NCBI GenBank assembly: GCA_014360065.1
Contig: JACIYF010000015.1
Location: 1-37,708, forward strand
Origin: Clostridia bacterium
GTDB taxonomy: Bacteria; Bacillota; DSM-521; Neomoorellales; JACIYF01
Reading direction: 5' to 3'
Length of the DNA: 37,708 nucleotides
A model generated the notes under the pieces. It was given only the letters and a program-made list of their open reading frames with translations, ran no database searches and was not told the origin of the DNA. Numbering within the stretch: the first letter of the stretch is position 1; each line of letters begins with the position of its first letter. Position numbers and translations under genes: made by a program. Shown here piece after piece: positions 15,547-24,310 of this stretch.

Positions 15547-15621
15547 TGCGCCCGAGAGGACTCGAACCTCCGACACGCGGTTTAGGAAACCGCTGCTCTG
15601 TCCGTGCTGAGCTACGGGCGC
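15547..15621 (-). tRNA. tRNA-Arg (anticodon CCT)
   Basis: Full cloverleaf: acceptor GCGCCCG pairs with CGGGCGC, D-arm GCTCAGCACGGACAGAGC, anticodon stem GCGGT/ACCGC with loop TTCCTAA (anticodon CCT, reads AGG), and T-arm with GTTCGAGTC. The CCA end is not encoded (CCG follows the discriminator A). Confidence 0.96.
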
Positions 15622-15726
15622 AAAACCTTAAGACCACACCCTGGAAAAGTTGATTAGCTGCTGATCAACTCTCAGCCCTTACTCAGCCCTTGCTGCCGGC
15701 TGTTCAGCTTGATCCTGCAGCTTTCC

Positions 15727-15803
15727 TGGCGCGCCCGGAGGGAATCGAACCCCCAACCTCCTGATTCGTAGTCAGTTACTCTATCCGATTGAGCTACGGG
15801 CGC
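15727..15803 (-). tRNA. tRNA-Arg (anticodon ACG)
   Basis: Cloverleaf with acceptor GCGCCCG/CGGGCGC, D-arm GCTCAATCGGATAGAGT, anticodon loop CTACGAA (ACG, becomes ICG after deamination), and T-loop GTTCGATTC. Discriminator G and an encoded CCA (15727-15729) are included. It starts six bases downstream of tRNA-Ser(GCT). Confidence 0.96.
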
Positions 15804-15809
15804 TTCCGG

Positions 15810-15901
15810 CGGAGAGAGTGGGATTCGAACCCACGGTACAGGTTTTAGCCCGTACAATCGCTTAGCAGGCGATCGCCTTAGACCTACTCGGCCATCTCTC
15901 C
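15810..15901 (-). tRNA. tRNA-Ser (anticodon GCT)
   Basis: A class II tRNA with a long variable arm (TTGTACGGGCTAAAACCTGT region). Acceptor GGAGAGA/TCTCTCC, anticodon loop CTGCTAA (GCT), T-loop GTTCGAATC. CCA is not encoded. It is the first gene of the three-tRNA transcript. Confidence 0.96.
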
Positions 15902-15995
15902 GTACGCTATCTGGTGCCTTAACGTCGATTAGCCAAGGCTTACCTGAGTCAGACACAGCCACGTTCAACCAGGTACGCCTTGCCGACGCAACTTT

Positions 15996-16024
15996 ATTAT
16001 AACCAAAACTTAAGGCTAACGCAA
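15996..16024 (-). promoter_or_regulatory. Sigma-70 promoter of the tRNA operon
   Basis: On the minus strand TTGCGT, a 17-base spacer and a perfect TATAAT. Transcription would begin near 15989, about 90 bases before tRNA-Ser(GCT). It lies just after the end of the GntR-type regulator gene. Confidence 0.85.
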
Positions 16025-16042
16025 ACCCTTTTTGCCCAGCCC

Positions 16043-16801
16043 TCACCGACCGCCCGGGGCTTGGGCATCATCACCGTTCTCTTCTTCCTGCCATTTCTTT
16101 TTCAATTCCCGCTCCACAAAGGCCAAGTGATCGGCCATGGCCTTTCGCGCCTCCTTGGGCTTTTTGGCCGCTACCGCCTTTAAAATCGCGTAATGCTGGC
16201 GAAAAAGCTCCTCGGCATGGCCAGGAGTGGTATAGAGCACCTGGCGGCTGGTGCGTAAGCTCTGCTGCATGGTATCGGAGACCGCGCTGATCAATCGCTG
16301 TAGGATGGAGTTTCCAGCCGCTCCGGCCAAGGCGAGGTGGAAGGCTAAGTCGGCCTCTTCGCCCAGCACTCCCTGGTCAAGATCGGTCCGCATATCGGAA
16401 ATGATGGCGGAAAGCTTATCCAAGTCCTCCTGGTCCGCCCTTTCCGCGGCCAGGCCCGCCGCCTCTACCTCCACCATCTTTCGGACCTCCAACAGTTCCA
16501 GAGTGGTTCCCCGGTCCATCAGCAGGGCTACCGTCAGCGGCTCAGCTATGGCCTCGGCATTGACCTGGCGGACAAAGGTCCCTTCCCCTGGGCGCACGTC
16601 CACCACGCCCATGGCTGCCAGCGCCGTGAGCGCCTCGCGCACCGACGAGCGGCTCACCTGCAGCCGGTCGGCCAGTTCCCGTTCTGACAGCAGGCGATCT
16701 CCGGGCTTGAGATTACCTTGGCTAATCAGTTCTGTGATCTGCTCCACGATATGCTCATAAATCTTCTTGGTCCGTACGGGACGGAGTTCCAATGTTCTCA
16801 C
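16043..16801 (-). CDS. GntR-family (FadR subgroup) transcriptional regulator
   Basis: 252 residues. The N-terminal winged HTH (about residues 10-75) has the GntR signature GDRLLSERELADRLQVSRSS followed by VREALTALAAMGVV and RPGEGTFV. The C-terminal FCD all-helical ligand domain (about 85-235) contains the acidic and His residues typical of metal-dependent effector sites (DLAFHLALAGAAGN, HYAILKAV). FadR-type regulators usually sense organic acids or their CoA esters. It is the last gene of an operon with two CoA-enzyme activase genes (20-base gap), so it probably controls that operon or the pathway it serves. The C-terminal ~15 residues are charged and likely disordered. Confidence 0.9.
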   Translation of the reverse strand: MRTLELRPVRTKKIYEHIVEQITELISQGNLKPGDRLLSERELADRLQVSRSSVREALTALAAMGVVDVRPGEGTFVRQVNAEAIAEPLTVALLMDRGTTLELLEVRKMVEVEAAGLAAERADQEDLDKLSAIISDMRTDLDQGVLGEEADLAFHLALAGAAGNSILQRLISAVSDTMQQSLRTSRQVLYTTPGHAEELFRQHYAILKAVAAKKPKEARKAMADHLAFVERELKKKWQEEENGDDAQAPGGR

Positions 16802-16820
16802 CTGCTCTTTGGGTCGCTAA

Positions 16821-17873
16821 CTATTTCCCCGCCCCAGCCTCGCGAGGGTAAGCCGTAGGGCAGGTGTCTCCCAGTACTATCGTTTCCCGAAGTTCGCGCC
16901 GCTGGCCGCTGGATACCTTTAAGTTCTCCCATTTCCCACAGCGGCTGCCCCAGCGGCTGGCCAGTTCGCCGCCCACGTAAAGCTCATTGATCTCGCAGTC
17001 GTTAGCGCAATCGCCGCAAATGAAGCTCCGGGGAGTAAATTCCAGGTCGGCCATGGCATCCAGGCCCCGAAACCGCGTAGGTTGGTGGGTCTTCATCCAC
17101 CGGGACCGGGCTAGCAAAGCCGCCCCCAGCGCCCCCATGACATCATAATGCTCAGGCACAATGATTTCCAGACCTAAGAGCTTTTCAAAGGCGGCACGGA
17201 TGCCAACGTTGGCCGCTACCCCGCCTTGAAACAATACCTTGGGCTTGATCTCTTTGCCCCTAGCCACGTTGGTAAGGTAGTTGCGCGCCAAGGCCAGGCA
17301 CAAACCGGCAATCAAGTCTTCCTTGCGATAACCCATCTGCTGCTTATGGATGAGGTCGGACTCGGCAAACACTCCGCACCGACCGGCGATGCGCACCGGG
17401 TGCTTCGACTTAAGGGCTAGCTCCCCAAACTGCTCGATGGGGATATTGAGGCGCTGGGCCTGGTGATCGAGGAAGGAACCGGTGCCGGCCGCGCAGACTG
17501 TATTCATGTTGAAGCCCCGCGAAACCCCGTCCTTGATAAAAATGATCTTGGAATCCTGGCCCCCAATATCGATCACAGTGCGCACCTGGGGCTCCACCTC
17601 ACGAGCAGCCACTGCGTGGGCGGTAATTTCGTTTTTGACCGTGTCCGCCCCCACCATTACCGCTGCCAAATGCCGCCCGGAGCCGGTAGTGCCCACCGCC
17701 GCTACATCCAATTGACCAACCTGCTCCCGCAGCTGCCGGAACCCATTCTGGATGGCCTCCATAGGCCCGCCATAAGTCCGCAAGTAAGCGTGAAAGAGCA
17801 TTTCCTTTTTTTCATTGATGGCCACAACTTTGCTGGTGACGCTTCCTACATCAATACCCAAAAAGCAAGGCAC
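16821..17873 (-). CDS. BadF/BadG/BcrA/HgdC-type ATPase (2-hydroxyacyl-CoA dehydratase activase)
   Basis: 350 residues of the ASKHA ATPase fold: phosphate-1 motif FLGIDVGSVTSK, phosphate-2/metal motif VIDIGGQDSK, and adenosine motif QGGVAANVG. The two cysteines that hold the single [4Fe-4S] cluster between the monomers of HgdC are here at exactly the same positions, C127 (NTVCAAGTGSF) and C166 (GRCGVFAESD). Such proteins use ATP to push electrons at very low potential into a dehydratase or CoA reductase. A C-terminal Cys set (CGDCANDC at 286-293, and C312) may carry a further metal. The GTG/ATG start region overlaps the 3' end of the fused activase-related gene by 23 bases. The actual client enzyme is not in the window. 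Confidence 0.9.
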   Translation of the reverse strand: MPCFLGIDVGSVTSKVVAINEKKEMLFHAYLRTYGGPMEAIQNGFRQLREQVGQLDVAAVGTTGSGRHLAAVMVGADTVKNEITAHAVAAREVEPQVRTVIDIGGQDSKIIFIKDGVSRGFNMNTVCAAGTGSFLDHQAQRLNIPIEQFGELALKSKHPVRIAGRCGVFAESDLIHKQQMGYRKEDLIAGLCLALARNYLTNVARGKEIKPKVLFQGGVAANVGIRAAFEKLLGLEIIVPEHYDVMGALGAALLARSRWMKTHQPTRFRGLDAMADLEFTPRSFICGDCANDCEINELYVGGELASRWGSRCGKWENLKVSSGQRRELRETIVLGDTCPTAYPREAGAGK

Positions 17874-20133
17874 CTTTTTCTCCTCCTCGACTGGCGTAGC
17901 GCCGCTCCTCCAAAACCTCCAAGAAGGCTTCGATGCGAGTGATAAAGCCAGCCTCCCCGGTCTGCTCGCTGATAACCAGCGACAAAACCGGCAAATCGAT
18001 TTCTTCCGATAGCTTAACCAAAACGTTTTGGGCTACAATCTCCGGCATACAGGTGAAGGGCAATAGGTGAATCACCCCATCCACCCCGTCCCGCTTGGCC
18101 AGTACCGTGAGGCCTATGCTCTCTTGGCCGTGCCCCCCAACTGAGGTATTAAGGTAAGGGGCCGCCGCCCGGATCACTTCCTCGTGGCGCCGCTTTAAGC
18201 TCCTCCGCCCCAGAATATGCTGGTCAAACCAGGAAGTAGCGCTGAGCTCCCGTTCCACCAGCACCCGGGGCGATTCCCTAGATGCCAACAGGCGCTCGAT
18301 GTTTTGGTTGACAAAGGGTTCTAGCAGACAATAAATTTCTCCTACCAGGCGCACTCGCAATGGATTGGTATCCTCTCGCTCCAACGACCCCAGCTCTTCA
18401 GCCAATTCCTGCCGGAGGCGCTTAACCTCCCTGACGCTAGCTGCCTTATCCATCTTGGCCAAAAAGCGCTTAAAGGCGCGATCGGCGCTGCCAATTTTTC
18501 GCTCGTAAGCCCGCGCTTCCCGGACCCAAGCTTCCCCAGCATCCAAGGCCTCCATCTTGTGGTAACCCAAGTACAAGCCCGCTAAGATCTTTTTCAACGG
18601 CGCTCCCCGGGTTACCCAACGAATGGTCTCCTTGAAAGGCTTCCAATTAGTTTTCAGGGGAACTGGTGAATCGATAATGGCCAGATCAAACTGGTAGCCT
18701 AGCCGCTGCAGCAATATCTGCTGCACCTGGGCGTACCACCCCAACCGACAGCGGCCCTTGCCCCCCACCATCAGAATTAGATTGGCACCTTTTTCCAGGG
18801 CCTCCCGCATCTGCCCTACGGTAGTAACCAAGGGGTAACACATAAACTCCGGCGCTATCTCTTTGCCCAGCTCTACCGAGCGTTGGGTCATGGGGGGCGT
18901 GCGCACCGCTCTTACCCCGCACTCCTGAAAAACGGCTCTTAGGGCAATATCCAAGTAGCCCATAGAGGGGGTGCCGATCACTATATCTTGGTCGGCAGGG
19001 CGAGGCCCCGGTATAGGTGTAGAGGTCGATGAGCCGAGCTGATCTAAATGATGAATGGCAGGGCGATTGCCGACATCCGACCTGGGGTCGGGTTCAACTA
19101 CTGCAGCGCCAGCCCGACCCTCAACTTCCGGCGCTGCCGCCCTAGCTTGGCCGGCAGTAGTGTCCACAAAAGCTTCCAGGCGGGTTACCACCCCCGCTTC
19201 CCCCGTATGCTCATCTAGGGTTAGCAACAAAAACGGAATCCCTTGGCGCTCCGCCTCCCGCTCGATAAAGGCTTCCAGCACCGACTCGGGGCCACACTCA
19301 AAAGCTCCCACCAGGATAAGCTTATCTACCAGGTGACGGCGCAAAAGATAGTAAGAAGCTCCGAGAATGCGAGCCTCATAGGTCCACATCTTGTGCCCCT
19401 CAAAGACCGTGGCCAGTTCCTGGTGCACCGCCTCCAGGGGCACCATCTCAAAGGTTATTACCTGTCCGTACTCTCGGAGCCGCTCCACCGTGTTCTGTCC
19501 CACCAGATCATAAAGCAAATAGGGGTGCCCCATGACGCCAATTCTCTGGTTGGGGTCAAATTCCGCCGCCCGGTCAAAGCGCCGGGGCTGGGCCTGGGGG
19601 CGCCCATCTAAACGGCGAAAGGCCTCCACGGTAGTAATTTTGGCCTGGCGGGTGAGAGCCTCAAACTGCTTCTGGAGCTCAAGCCCCCTCTCCAAGGCCT
19701 TCCAGGCCTGACGTTTGGCGGCTCCCAGGCGTTGGGCACAAGCCACAAACGATTGTCGCCACATACCAGGCTTTTCCTTTTCGTTTATTTCCGGGGCCAA
19801 GATCATGTTTTCAGGCAGGTCCAATCCTTCCTTAATCATAGCCGGGCAACCAATCAGCTTGGGGCAGCAATAATTGTCAGGCTCAAGGCTGGATAGCACA
19901 GGCAGAAAGAGGAAATCCACACCCTTCTCCAGCACCGCTTTGGCATGGGCAAACAGAAGCTTCACTGATACGCAAGGCTCATCGGTGGGGCAATAGCGCA
20001 TATCATCCAAAGTCCGAGGGCCGGAAGGCGGCGAGAGTACCACCTCTACCCCCAGGCTCTCCAGGAAACCTTTCATGAAGGGATAAACGTAATAATAGGC
20101 CAACGCCCTAGGGATACCAACCCGGTAGCCCAT
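17851..20133 (-). CDS. Acyl-CoA dehydratase activase-related protein, fused two-module form (DUF2229/HgdB-like)
   Basis: 760 residues from the ATG at 20133 (GGAG ten bases upstream); a GTG at 20142 is too close to that site. The N-terminal module (about 1-330) is DUF2229-like: YYYVYPFMKGFLESLG, CPTDEPCVSVK, DNYCCPKLIGCP, and ends with TGEAGVVTRLEAF. An Ala/Pro/Asp-rich linker (about 330-390) follows. The second module ends with the same element, TGEAGFITRIEAF, so the protein carries two related halves. In many anaerobes these halves are separate neighbouring genes next to a BadF-type activase. Cysteines in both halves suggest [4Fe-4S] binding as in dehydratase subunits. The substrate is unknown. 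It is the promoter-proximal gene of the activase operon. Confidence 0.85.
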   Translation of the reverse strand: MGYRVGIPRALAYYYVYPFMKGFLESLGVEVVLSPPSGPRTLDDMRYCPTDEPCVSVKLLFAHAKAVLEKGVDFLFLPVLSSLEPDNYCCPKLIGCPAMIKEGLDLPENMILAPEINEKEKPGMWRQSFVACAQRLGAAKRQAWKALERGLELQKQFEALTRQAKITTVEAFRRLDGRPQAQPRRFDRAAEFDPNQRIGVMGHPYLLYDLVGQNTVERLREYGQVITFEMVPLEAVHQELATVFEGHKMWTYEARILGASYYLLRRHLVDKLILVGAFECGPESVLEAFIEREAERQGIPFLLLTLDEHTGEAGVVTRLEAFVDTTAGQARAAAPEVEGRAGAAVVEPDPRSDVGNRPAIHHLDQLGSSTSTPIPGPRPADQDIVIGTPSMGYLDIALRAVFQECGVRAVRTPPMTQRSVELGKEIAPEFMCYPLVTTVGQMREALEKGANLILMVGGKGRCRLGWYAQVQQILLQRLGYQFDLAIIDSPVPLKTNWKPFKETIRWVTRGAPLKKILAGLYLGYHKMEALDAGEAWVREARAYERKIGSADRAFKRFLAKMDKAASVREVKRLRQELAEELGSLEREDTNPLRVRLVGEIYCLLEPFVNQNIERLLASRESPRVLVERELSATSWFDQHILGRRSLKRRHEEVIRAAAPYLNTSVGGHGQESIGLTVLAKRDGVDGVIHLLPFTCMPEIVAQNVLVKLSEEIDLPVLSLVISEQTGEAGFITRIEAFLEVLEERRYASRGGEKGALLFGY

Positions 20134-20249
20134 ATCAATCACGCTCCGTCAGAACGGGAGAGTACACCTAGACCAGGAACCTCTATAAATATTATCACCC
20201 ATAATTGTAACCTTTTTGCTGGTTAAGGCATATAATGGATGCCATTTCA

Positions 20250-20277
20250 ATCATATTCTTATGCTAGTTTTTGTCAA
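20250..20277 (-). promoter_or_regulatory. Sigma-70 promoter of the activase-GntR operon
   Basis: On the minus strand a perfect -35 TTGACA, a 16-base spacer and TATGAT. The predicted start is near 20243, about 110 bases before the ATG at 20133. The region around it is AT-rich. Confidence 0.75.
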
Positions 20278-20521
20278 GCTTGACCAAGTTAAGCCGGAGA
20301 GCTGATTGGGAGTTGCATAAGTTTTGTAGCCGTCGCATAATGGAGTTAGGTAGCTGAATTGCAAGGTGGGGGGTGAGATGATGCTGAGAAGGCGTTGGAT
20401 GCTGCGGGCGGTTGCCCACTGCGAGAAGGGCTGCAGTACTTAGTCCTGGGCATGACGTTAAACTGCCCCGGGTTGGCACCACGACAATGCCTCCCGATCA
20501 ACGGTGATTGACCCATGATGC

Positions 20522-20600
20522 CTCCGCCACCCAGCACTCAGCCGGCGGGAAGCTAGGTAGCAGGCCTTATAGCCAGCGCCAGGGTGAGTGCTGGGCGGAG
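20522..20600. repeat. Long inverted repeat / hairpin
   Basis: The left arm at 20522-20540 and right arm at 20585-20600 (TGAGTGCTGGGCGGAG) pair over 16 bases with a three-base bulge on the left. The loop is 44 bases and itself contains smaller pairings such as AGGCCT/GCC. The core CAGCACTCA also occurs at 25159-25175 (minus) and 30053-30069 (plus). No T-run follows, so it is not a standard terminator. Confidence 0.65.
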
Positions 20601-20692
20601 CCCGAGATGGAGCGTTAAGTGGTTCCGTGAAGGCTTTCCAAGCGAACGATTAGCGGGCCACCCAGTAAAGAGCAAAATTCCCGGAAGGTGGG

Positions 20693-21145
20693 TTGGGTTT
20701 GCAACTAGTGCCAAGGCGGATTAGGGCCTGGGGAAAGGTGCTGGGCCTGGTGTGCCTAAGCTCCCTAATGGCGCTGGGCTTAACCGGAGACATACCCTGC
20801 GGCTTCGGAACCCCAAGTCCCACCCCAGATCTGGAGACTTGGGTGGAGAAGCTTAAAAGCCAAGAAGGGGTATTCGTCCGGGAGGAATCCAATTGTCGGA
20901 TAGTGCTAGTAACCATGGGCGCAAGGCCCACCGGGGGCTACAGCATCAAGGTCGAGAAGGTCCGCCGCACTCAGGATGCATGGATAATAGAGGTAACCAC
21001 TCACGTCCCTGGTCCCCACGATGTGGTTACCCAGGTCATCACCTACCCATACCAGCTGATCCGGATTCCCAAGGATGGGCTAAAAATTGAAGTGTACGAA
21101 AAAACCGAGCGGGGATTAATTATGAAGGGCCTCTCCCGAAGCTGA
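20693..21145 (+). CDS. Secreted PrcB-type domain protein
   Basis: About 150 residues. Residues 9-32 look like an export signal: basic RRIRAW then a hydrophobic LGLVCLSSLMALGLTG core. The mature part (about 60-135) shows the PrcB C-terminal domain pattern: an ESNCRIVLVTMGARPTGGYS-type strand, then VTTHVPGPHDVVTQVITYPYQLIRIPK. In treponemes this domain occurs in the PrcB subunit of an outer-membrane protease complex; in Firmicutes it is a common stand-alone secreted domain of unknown job. Start choice is uncertain: TTG at 20693, TTG at 20699 (best spaced from the GGAAGGTGG site) or GTG at 20708. No gene partner is evident. Confidence 0.75.
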   Translation: MGLQLVPRRIRAWGKVLGLVCLSSLMALGLTGDIPCGFGTPSPTPDLETWVEKLKSQEGVFVREESNCRIVLVTMGARPTGGYSIKVEKVRRTQDAWIIEVTTHVPGPHDVVTQVITYPYQLIRIPKDGLKIEVYEKTERGLIMKGLSRS

Positions 21146-21271
21146 GGAAGCATAAACGGGTCCGCCTCGCTTGCGGCCTCCCTAAGTTTGGCCAGCCGCT
21201 CAAGAAAAGTCGCTCGCTTCGCAGCTTGGGGCAGAGGGGAGCGCAATTCCTTGCAACTCCTGGCTCCCATC

Positions 21272-21359
21272 TGGCGGAGGGGGTGGGATTCGAACCCACG
21301 GAACCTTGCGGTTCAACGGTTTTCAAGACCGCCTCCTTCAACCGCTCGGACACCCCTCC
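21272..21359 (-). tRNA. tRNA-Ser (anticodon TGA)
   Basis: Class II cloverleaf: acceptor GGAGGGG/CCCCTCC, D-arm GTCCGAGCGGTTGAAGGA, anticodon loop CTTGAAA (TGA), long variable arm (TTGAACCGCAAGGTTCC), T-loop GTTCGAATC, discriminator G and encoded CCA (21272-21274). A possible promoter (TTTACT-17-TAATAT) lies just upstream. Confidence 0.96.
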
Positions 21360-21426
21360 AAGCCATCATATTAACACGCTTCCCAAGCCAAGTAAAGATC
21401 GAGGCGATGCCAGGCCTAAAGCCGGC

Positions 21427-21621
21427 CTATTTGGAGTGGACACGCACAAAGCGGGCAATAGAGCGATCATAAGTTCTTTCCACTTCAGGCGGGAAGAAGC
21501 ATCCCGGCAGCTCCCCGTGGCGCCGGTGATAAGTTACGCACTCACAGCATTTTCCCTTACGCGGACAAGGCTCGTAGGTGCAGGTACAGCTAGCCTGGTT
21601 CTTCTCCAAACTGCAATCCAT
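21427..21621 (-). CDS. Small Cys-rich protein, DUF6485-like
   Basis: 64 residues from the ATG at 21621, preceded by GAGGG seven bases upstream; the longer frame to 21714 lacks such a site. The sequence has ten cysteines in a compact pattern ([19 protein letters not shown], then [16 protein letters not shown], and PGCFF). It ends with [12 protein letters not shown]. This agrees with the conserved small anaerobe protein family DUF6485. The cysteines suggest a zinc or Fe-S site; the function is unknown. It stands alone between a tRNA and a divergent Cys-cluster gene. Confidence 0.8.
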   Translation of the reverse strand: MDCSLEKNQASCTCTYEPCPRKGKCCECVTYHRRHGELPGCFFPPEVERTYDRSIARFVRVHSK

Positions 21622-21882
21622 ATAACATCCCTCACCAAGTCTAAAGGTGCTTTTGAAACGTTCCCCATGCCGGGGCACTGGCGCCGGCTCCAAATGGGCT
21701 TGCCAGCGACTCATTCAGAAGTCTGGACTCTGTGATTTGCTCCAACTAATTTTATCAACCAGATAACCGATTGACTAGGGGGAAGCAGGAGCTAGCTTGA
21801 CCATGTCTAATGTTTACGCTAGGTTAGGCCAGGATTAGGGTAATACGGGATAGACGGGTAGGAACGATAGGAAGGATAGGTC

Positions 21883-22659
21883 GTGACAGTTGATAGGGCA
21901 GTAGTTGGCGATGGCGTGAGCATAAAGTTAATAACCATAGGTCAAACCCATGGTCCCAAGAGGGAGCCGCTCCGCGGTTACGATGTGGTGGTCACCAACC
22001 CTCAGGCCACCGTACAGGACTACTTGACCGCGCTTAACCTGGCTATCGAGACGCTTCCGCTTACCCGCCGGCGCCTTTTGCCACCTCCTGGCCAGGGCCA
22101 GATCCCGTCTGACCAAAGGCTTTATTGCCGGGGTTGCGACCGCTGCTGCCGGGAAAGGGTGCCTCTCACCTATATAGATGCCCTAAAACTTATCCAAGCT
22201 ACCTCCTCCCCCAGCTTAGGCTTGTTCCTGCGCCGCTATGGCTACATCTGGGTGCAGGGAAGAGCTGTAGATATTAGCCTGGCCTGGGAAAAGCAGGCTC
22301 AAGGGGCATCGGCCCATCCAGACCGGCGCTGTGTATTCCTCAACCCGGAGACACAAACCTGCCAAGTCTATAGAGCCAGGCCCTTAGTGTGCCAGACTTT
22401 TATCTGCTGCCCCCAAACCAGGCGGGCCCGGCGCCTGCGGGAAGTGATCGTCAATCAGGGCGAGGATGAGCTAGTACGGCAGTGGCTGGCCGAGGCTGCC
22501 GCTACCGGCAGGGAGCCAGAATTCCATGAGGGATACAACCCCCGCCCTCGGGAGGAGGACTGGCCGCCCACACCCTTTAGCGGCCGAACCGATTACCAGG
22601 AGGTGCGGCTCAAAGAGATTTGCTCGCCCCGGCTATGGGAAAAATTGCTGGGGCCTTGA
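21883..22659 (+). CDS. YkgJ-family cysteine cluster protein
   Basis: 258 residues from a GTG start with a purine-rich AGGAAGG site upstream. The core motif is CRGCDRCCRERVPLT (about residues 84-98), then RRCVFLNPETQTCQVYRARP with a later CQTFICCP. This is the YkgJ/Fe-Zn-chelating Cys-cluster pattern. The family binds metal (Zn or Fe-S) and is widespread in anaerobes; its activity is unknown. The first 80 residues are not conserved to my eye, and the last 50 are Pro/Arg-rich. It converges with rtcB (8-base gap), with no clear terminator between them. Confidence 0.8.
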   Translation: MTVDRAVVGDGVSIKLITIGQTHGPKREPLRGYDVVVTNPQATVQDYLTALNLAIETLPLTRRRLLPPPGQGQIPSDQRLYCRGCDRCCRERVPLTYIDALKLIQATSSPSLGLFLRRYGYIWVQGRAVDISLAWEKQAQGASAHPDRRCVFLNPETQTCQVYRARPLVCQTFICCPQTRRARRLREVIVNQGEDELVRQWLAEAAATGREPEFHEGYNPRPREEDWPPTPFSGRTDYQEVRLKEICSPRLWEKLLGP

Positions 22660-22667
22660 AGCCGACC

Positions 22668-24149
22668 CTAGGCTTCGTCGCCCTCGCCCTTAATGACCGC
22701 TAAGGGCACCAGCCGGGCTACCGGCCGAGTAAGGCCACACTCCACCAAGGTATTCACTACGGCATCGATGTCCTTGTAGGCACCAGGAGCCTCGTCGGCC
22801 AGAGTCTTGAGGTTGCGAGCGTTGACCAGGACTGGCCCTAGGGAAGCCACTAGCTCCCCCTCTGATACCGTGCTCCTAGCTTGTTTGCGGGACATTACCC
22901 GCCCGGCTCCATGATTCACCGAGTTGAAAGTCTCGCCAATAGCCGGAGTGCCCAGTACCACGTAGGAGGCGGTACCCATGCTTCCGGGAATGATGGCCGG
23001 GTGCCCCGTCGCCAGGTAGCGCTTCGGGTTTTCGCCATGGCCGGGGGGTAAAGCCCGGGTGGCCCCCTTGCGGTGCACCAACAATTTTCGGCCCCGGTGC
23101 TCCTCCACCTTAGCGATATTATGGGCTACGTCATAAACCAGCTCCAAGCCGATTTCCGAAAGCGGCAAGCCCAAAACCTCACCAAAAGCCTCCCGCACCC
23201 CATGAGCAATCAGCTGGCGGTTGGCAAAAGCAAAATTAGCGGCACAGGCCATGGCGGCAAGGTACTTGCGGCCCTCAGGAGAATCAATAGGAGCACAAGC
23301 TAAGCCTTTGGTAGGAGCCTTGATGCCATATTTTTCCGAAGCCTGAGCCATCAGGGAGGAATAATCGGTACAGATCTGGTGTCCGAATCCTCGGCTGCCA
23401 GTATGGATGAGGACGGTCAGATGGCCCTCCTGAAGCCCTATTAGTTCCGCCGGATCTGGGCGCCCTGCTGCCTCGCCGCCAGGACTAGGAACCGTCGGGT
23501 ACACCCGTTCCACCCGGCCTAGCTCAATAAAGTGGTTACCGCCGCCGATGGTGGCCAATTGGTCGGCCCGGTCGATGGCGGCCCGGCTCACTGCCCCTAA
23601 ATCGGCCCCGGGCAGGCAACCTCCCGCCTCGATGGCTTCCCCATCCTCCCCATAACCATAGCCTTGCTCAATGAAGTAGCGCGCCCCCAGGCCTGCCACC
23701 GCTTCCAGGTCCGGGTGGCGCAGCTCCGGTTGCTTGCTCTTCTTGCCCACCCCGGCAGGGATCCTTTTCTCAATGGCAATCAAAAGCTGACGAAGCTGGC
23801 TGCGGCTGAGTTCGTCCGCCTTAAGATTGGTCCGGAGCAAGCGGACCCCGCAATTGATGTCCATGCCTACCGCTCCAGCTGAAACCACCCCGGTTTCCCA
23901 ATCGGTGGCCATTACCCCGCCGATAGGCAAACCAAAGCCTGTGTGAATGTCGGGAAGCCCGATTACCGGCTCCACCACCCCAGGGAGGCTAGCCGCATCG
24001 GCTAGCTGCTTCAAAGCTTCTTCTTCCACCAGCTGCTGAAAGAGGACCGGGGCCAGGTAGACTACAGCCGCTACCCGCTCCTCGCCCCTTCCTATCAGCC
24101 GATAACGATTGCGCCCCCAGGGCTCTAGCCTCAATTCTCGCTTGCTCAT
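22668..24149 (-). CDS. rtcB: RtcB RNA-splicing ligase (3'-phosphate RNA ligase)
   Basis: 493 residues from the ATG at 24149 (GAGGG upstream); the frame opens earlier at 24188. RtcB joins 2',3'-cyclic phosphate or 3'-phosphate RNA ends to 5'-OH ends with GTP and Mn2+. Visible motifs: GLPDIHTGFGLPIGG, GAVGMDINCGVRLL (metal Asp and Cys), GGGNHFIELG, HTGSRGFGHQICTDY, VYDVAHNIAKVEEH, RKGATRA, PGSMGTASYV and the guanylated-His motif SVNHGAGRVMSR. All active-site elements are intact. The protein is soluble. In bacteria it serves RNA repair, for example after ribonuclease toxin damage. No archease or RtcA gene is adjacent. Confidence 0.96.
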   Translation of the reverse strand: MSKRELRLEPWGRNRYRLIGRGEERVAAVVYLAPVLFQQLVEEEALKQLADAASLPGVVEPVIGLPDIHTGFGLPIGGVMATDWETGVVSAGAVGMDINCGVRLLRTNLKADELSRSQLRQLLIAIEKRIPAGVGKKSKQPELRHPDLEAVAGLGARYFIEQGYGYGEDGEAIEAGGCLPGADLGAVSRAAIDRADQLATIGGGNHFIELGRVERVYPTVPSPGGEAAGRPDPAELIGLQEGHLTVLIHTGSRGFGHQICTDYSSLMAQASEKYGIKAPTKGLACAPIDSPEGRKYLAAMACAANFAFANRQLIAHGVREAFGEVLGLPLSEIGLELVYDVAHNIAKVEEHRGRKLLVHRKGATRALPPGHGENPKRYLATGHPAIIPGSMGTASYVVLGTPAIGETFNSVNHGAGRVMSRKQARSTVSEGELVASLGPVLVNARNLKTLADEAPGAYKDIDAVVNTLVECGLTRPVARLVPLAVIKGEGDEA

Positions 24150-24310
24150 CTCACCAACCCTCACACCCACCAACTGCCGCCGGGTCACTGCTGCTTTTTG
24201 CTGCTTCAGGGCTACTGCATCCTCAAGGTCATGTTTCTACCTTATTTTAACAGGGAAGGGCGTAGCTGACAAACCTGACAAACGCTTAGCTCACCATGCC
24301 CCGCCGAGGT

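Larger units (their letters stand above)
20134..20692. other. Intergenic region with promoter and an inverted repeat
   Basis: No convincing gene. It contains the sigma-70 promoter of the activase operon (20250-20277) and a strong inverted repeat (20522-20600). The short open frames present on the minus strand have no recognisable similarity and no Shine-Dalgarno site that stands out. Confidence 0.5.
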
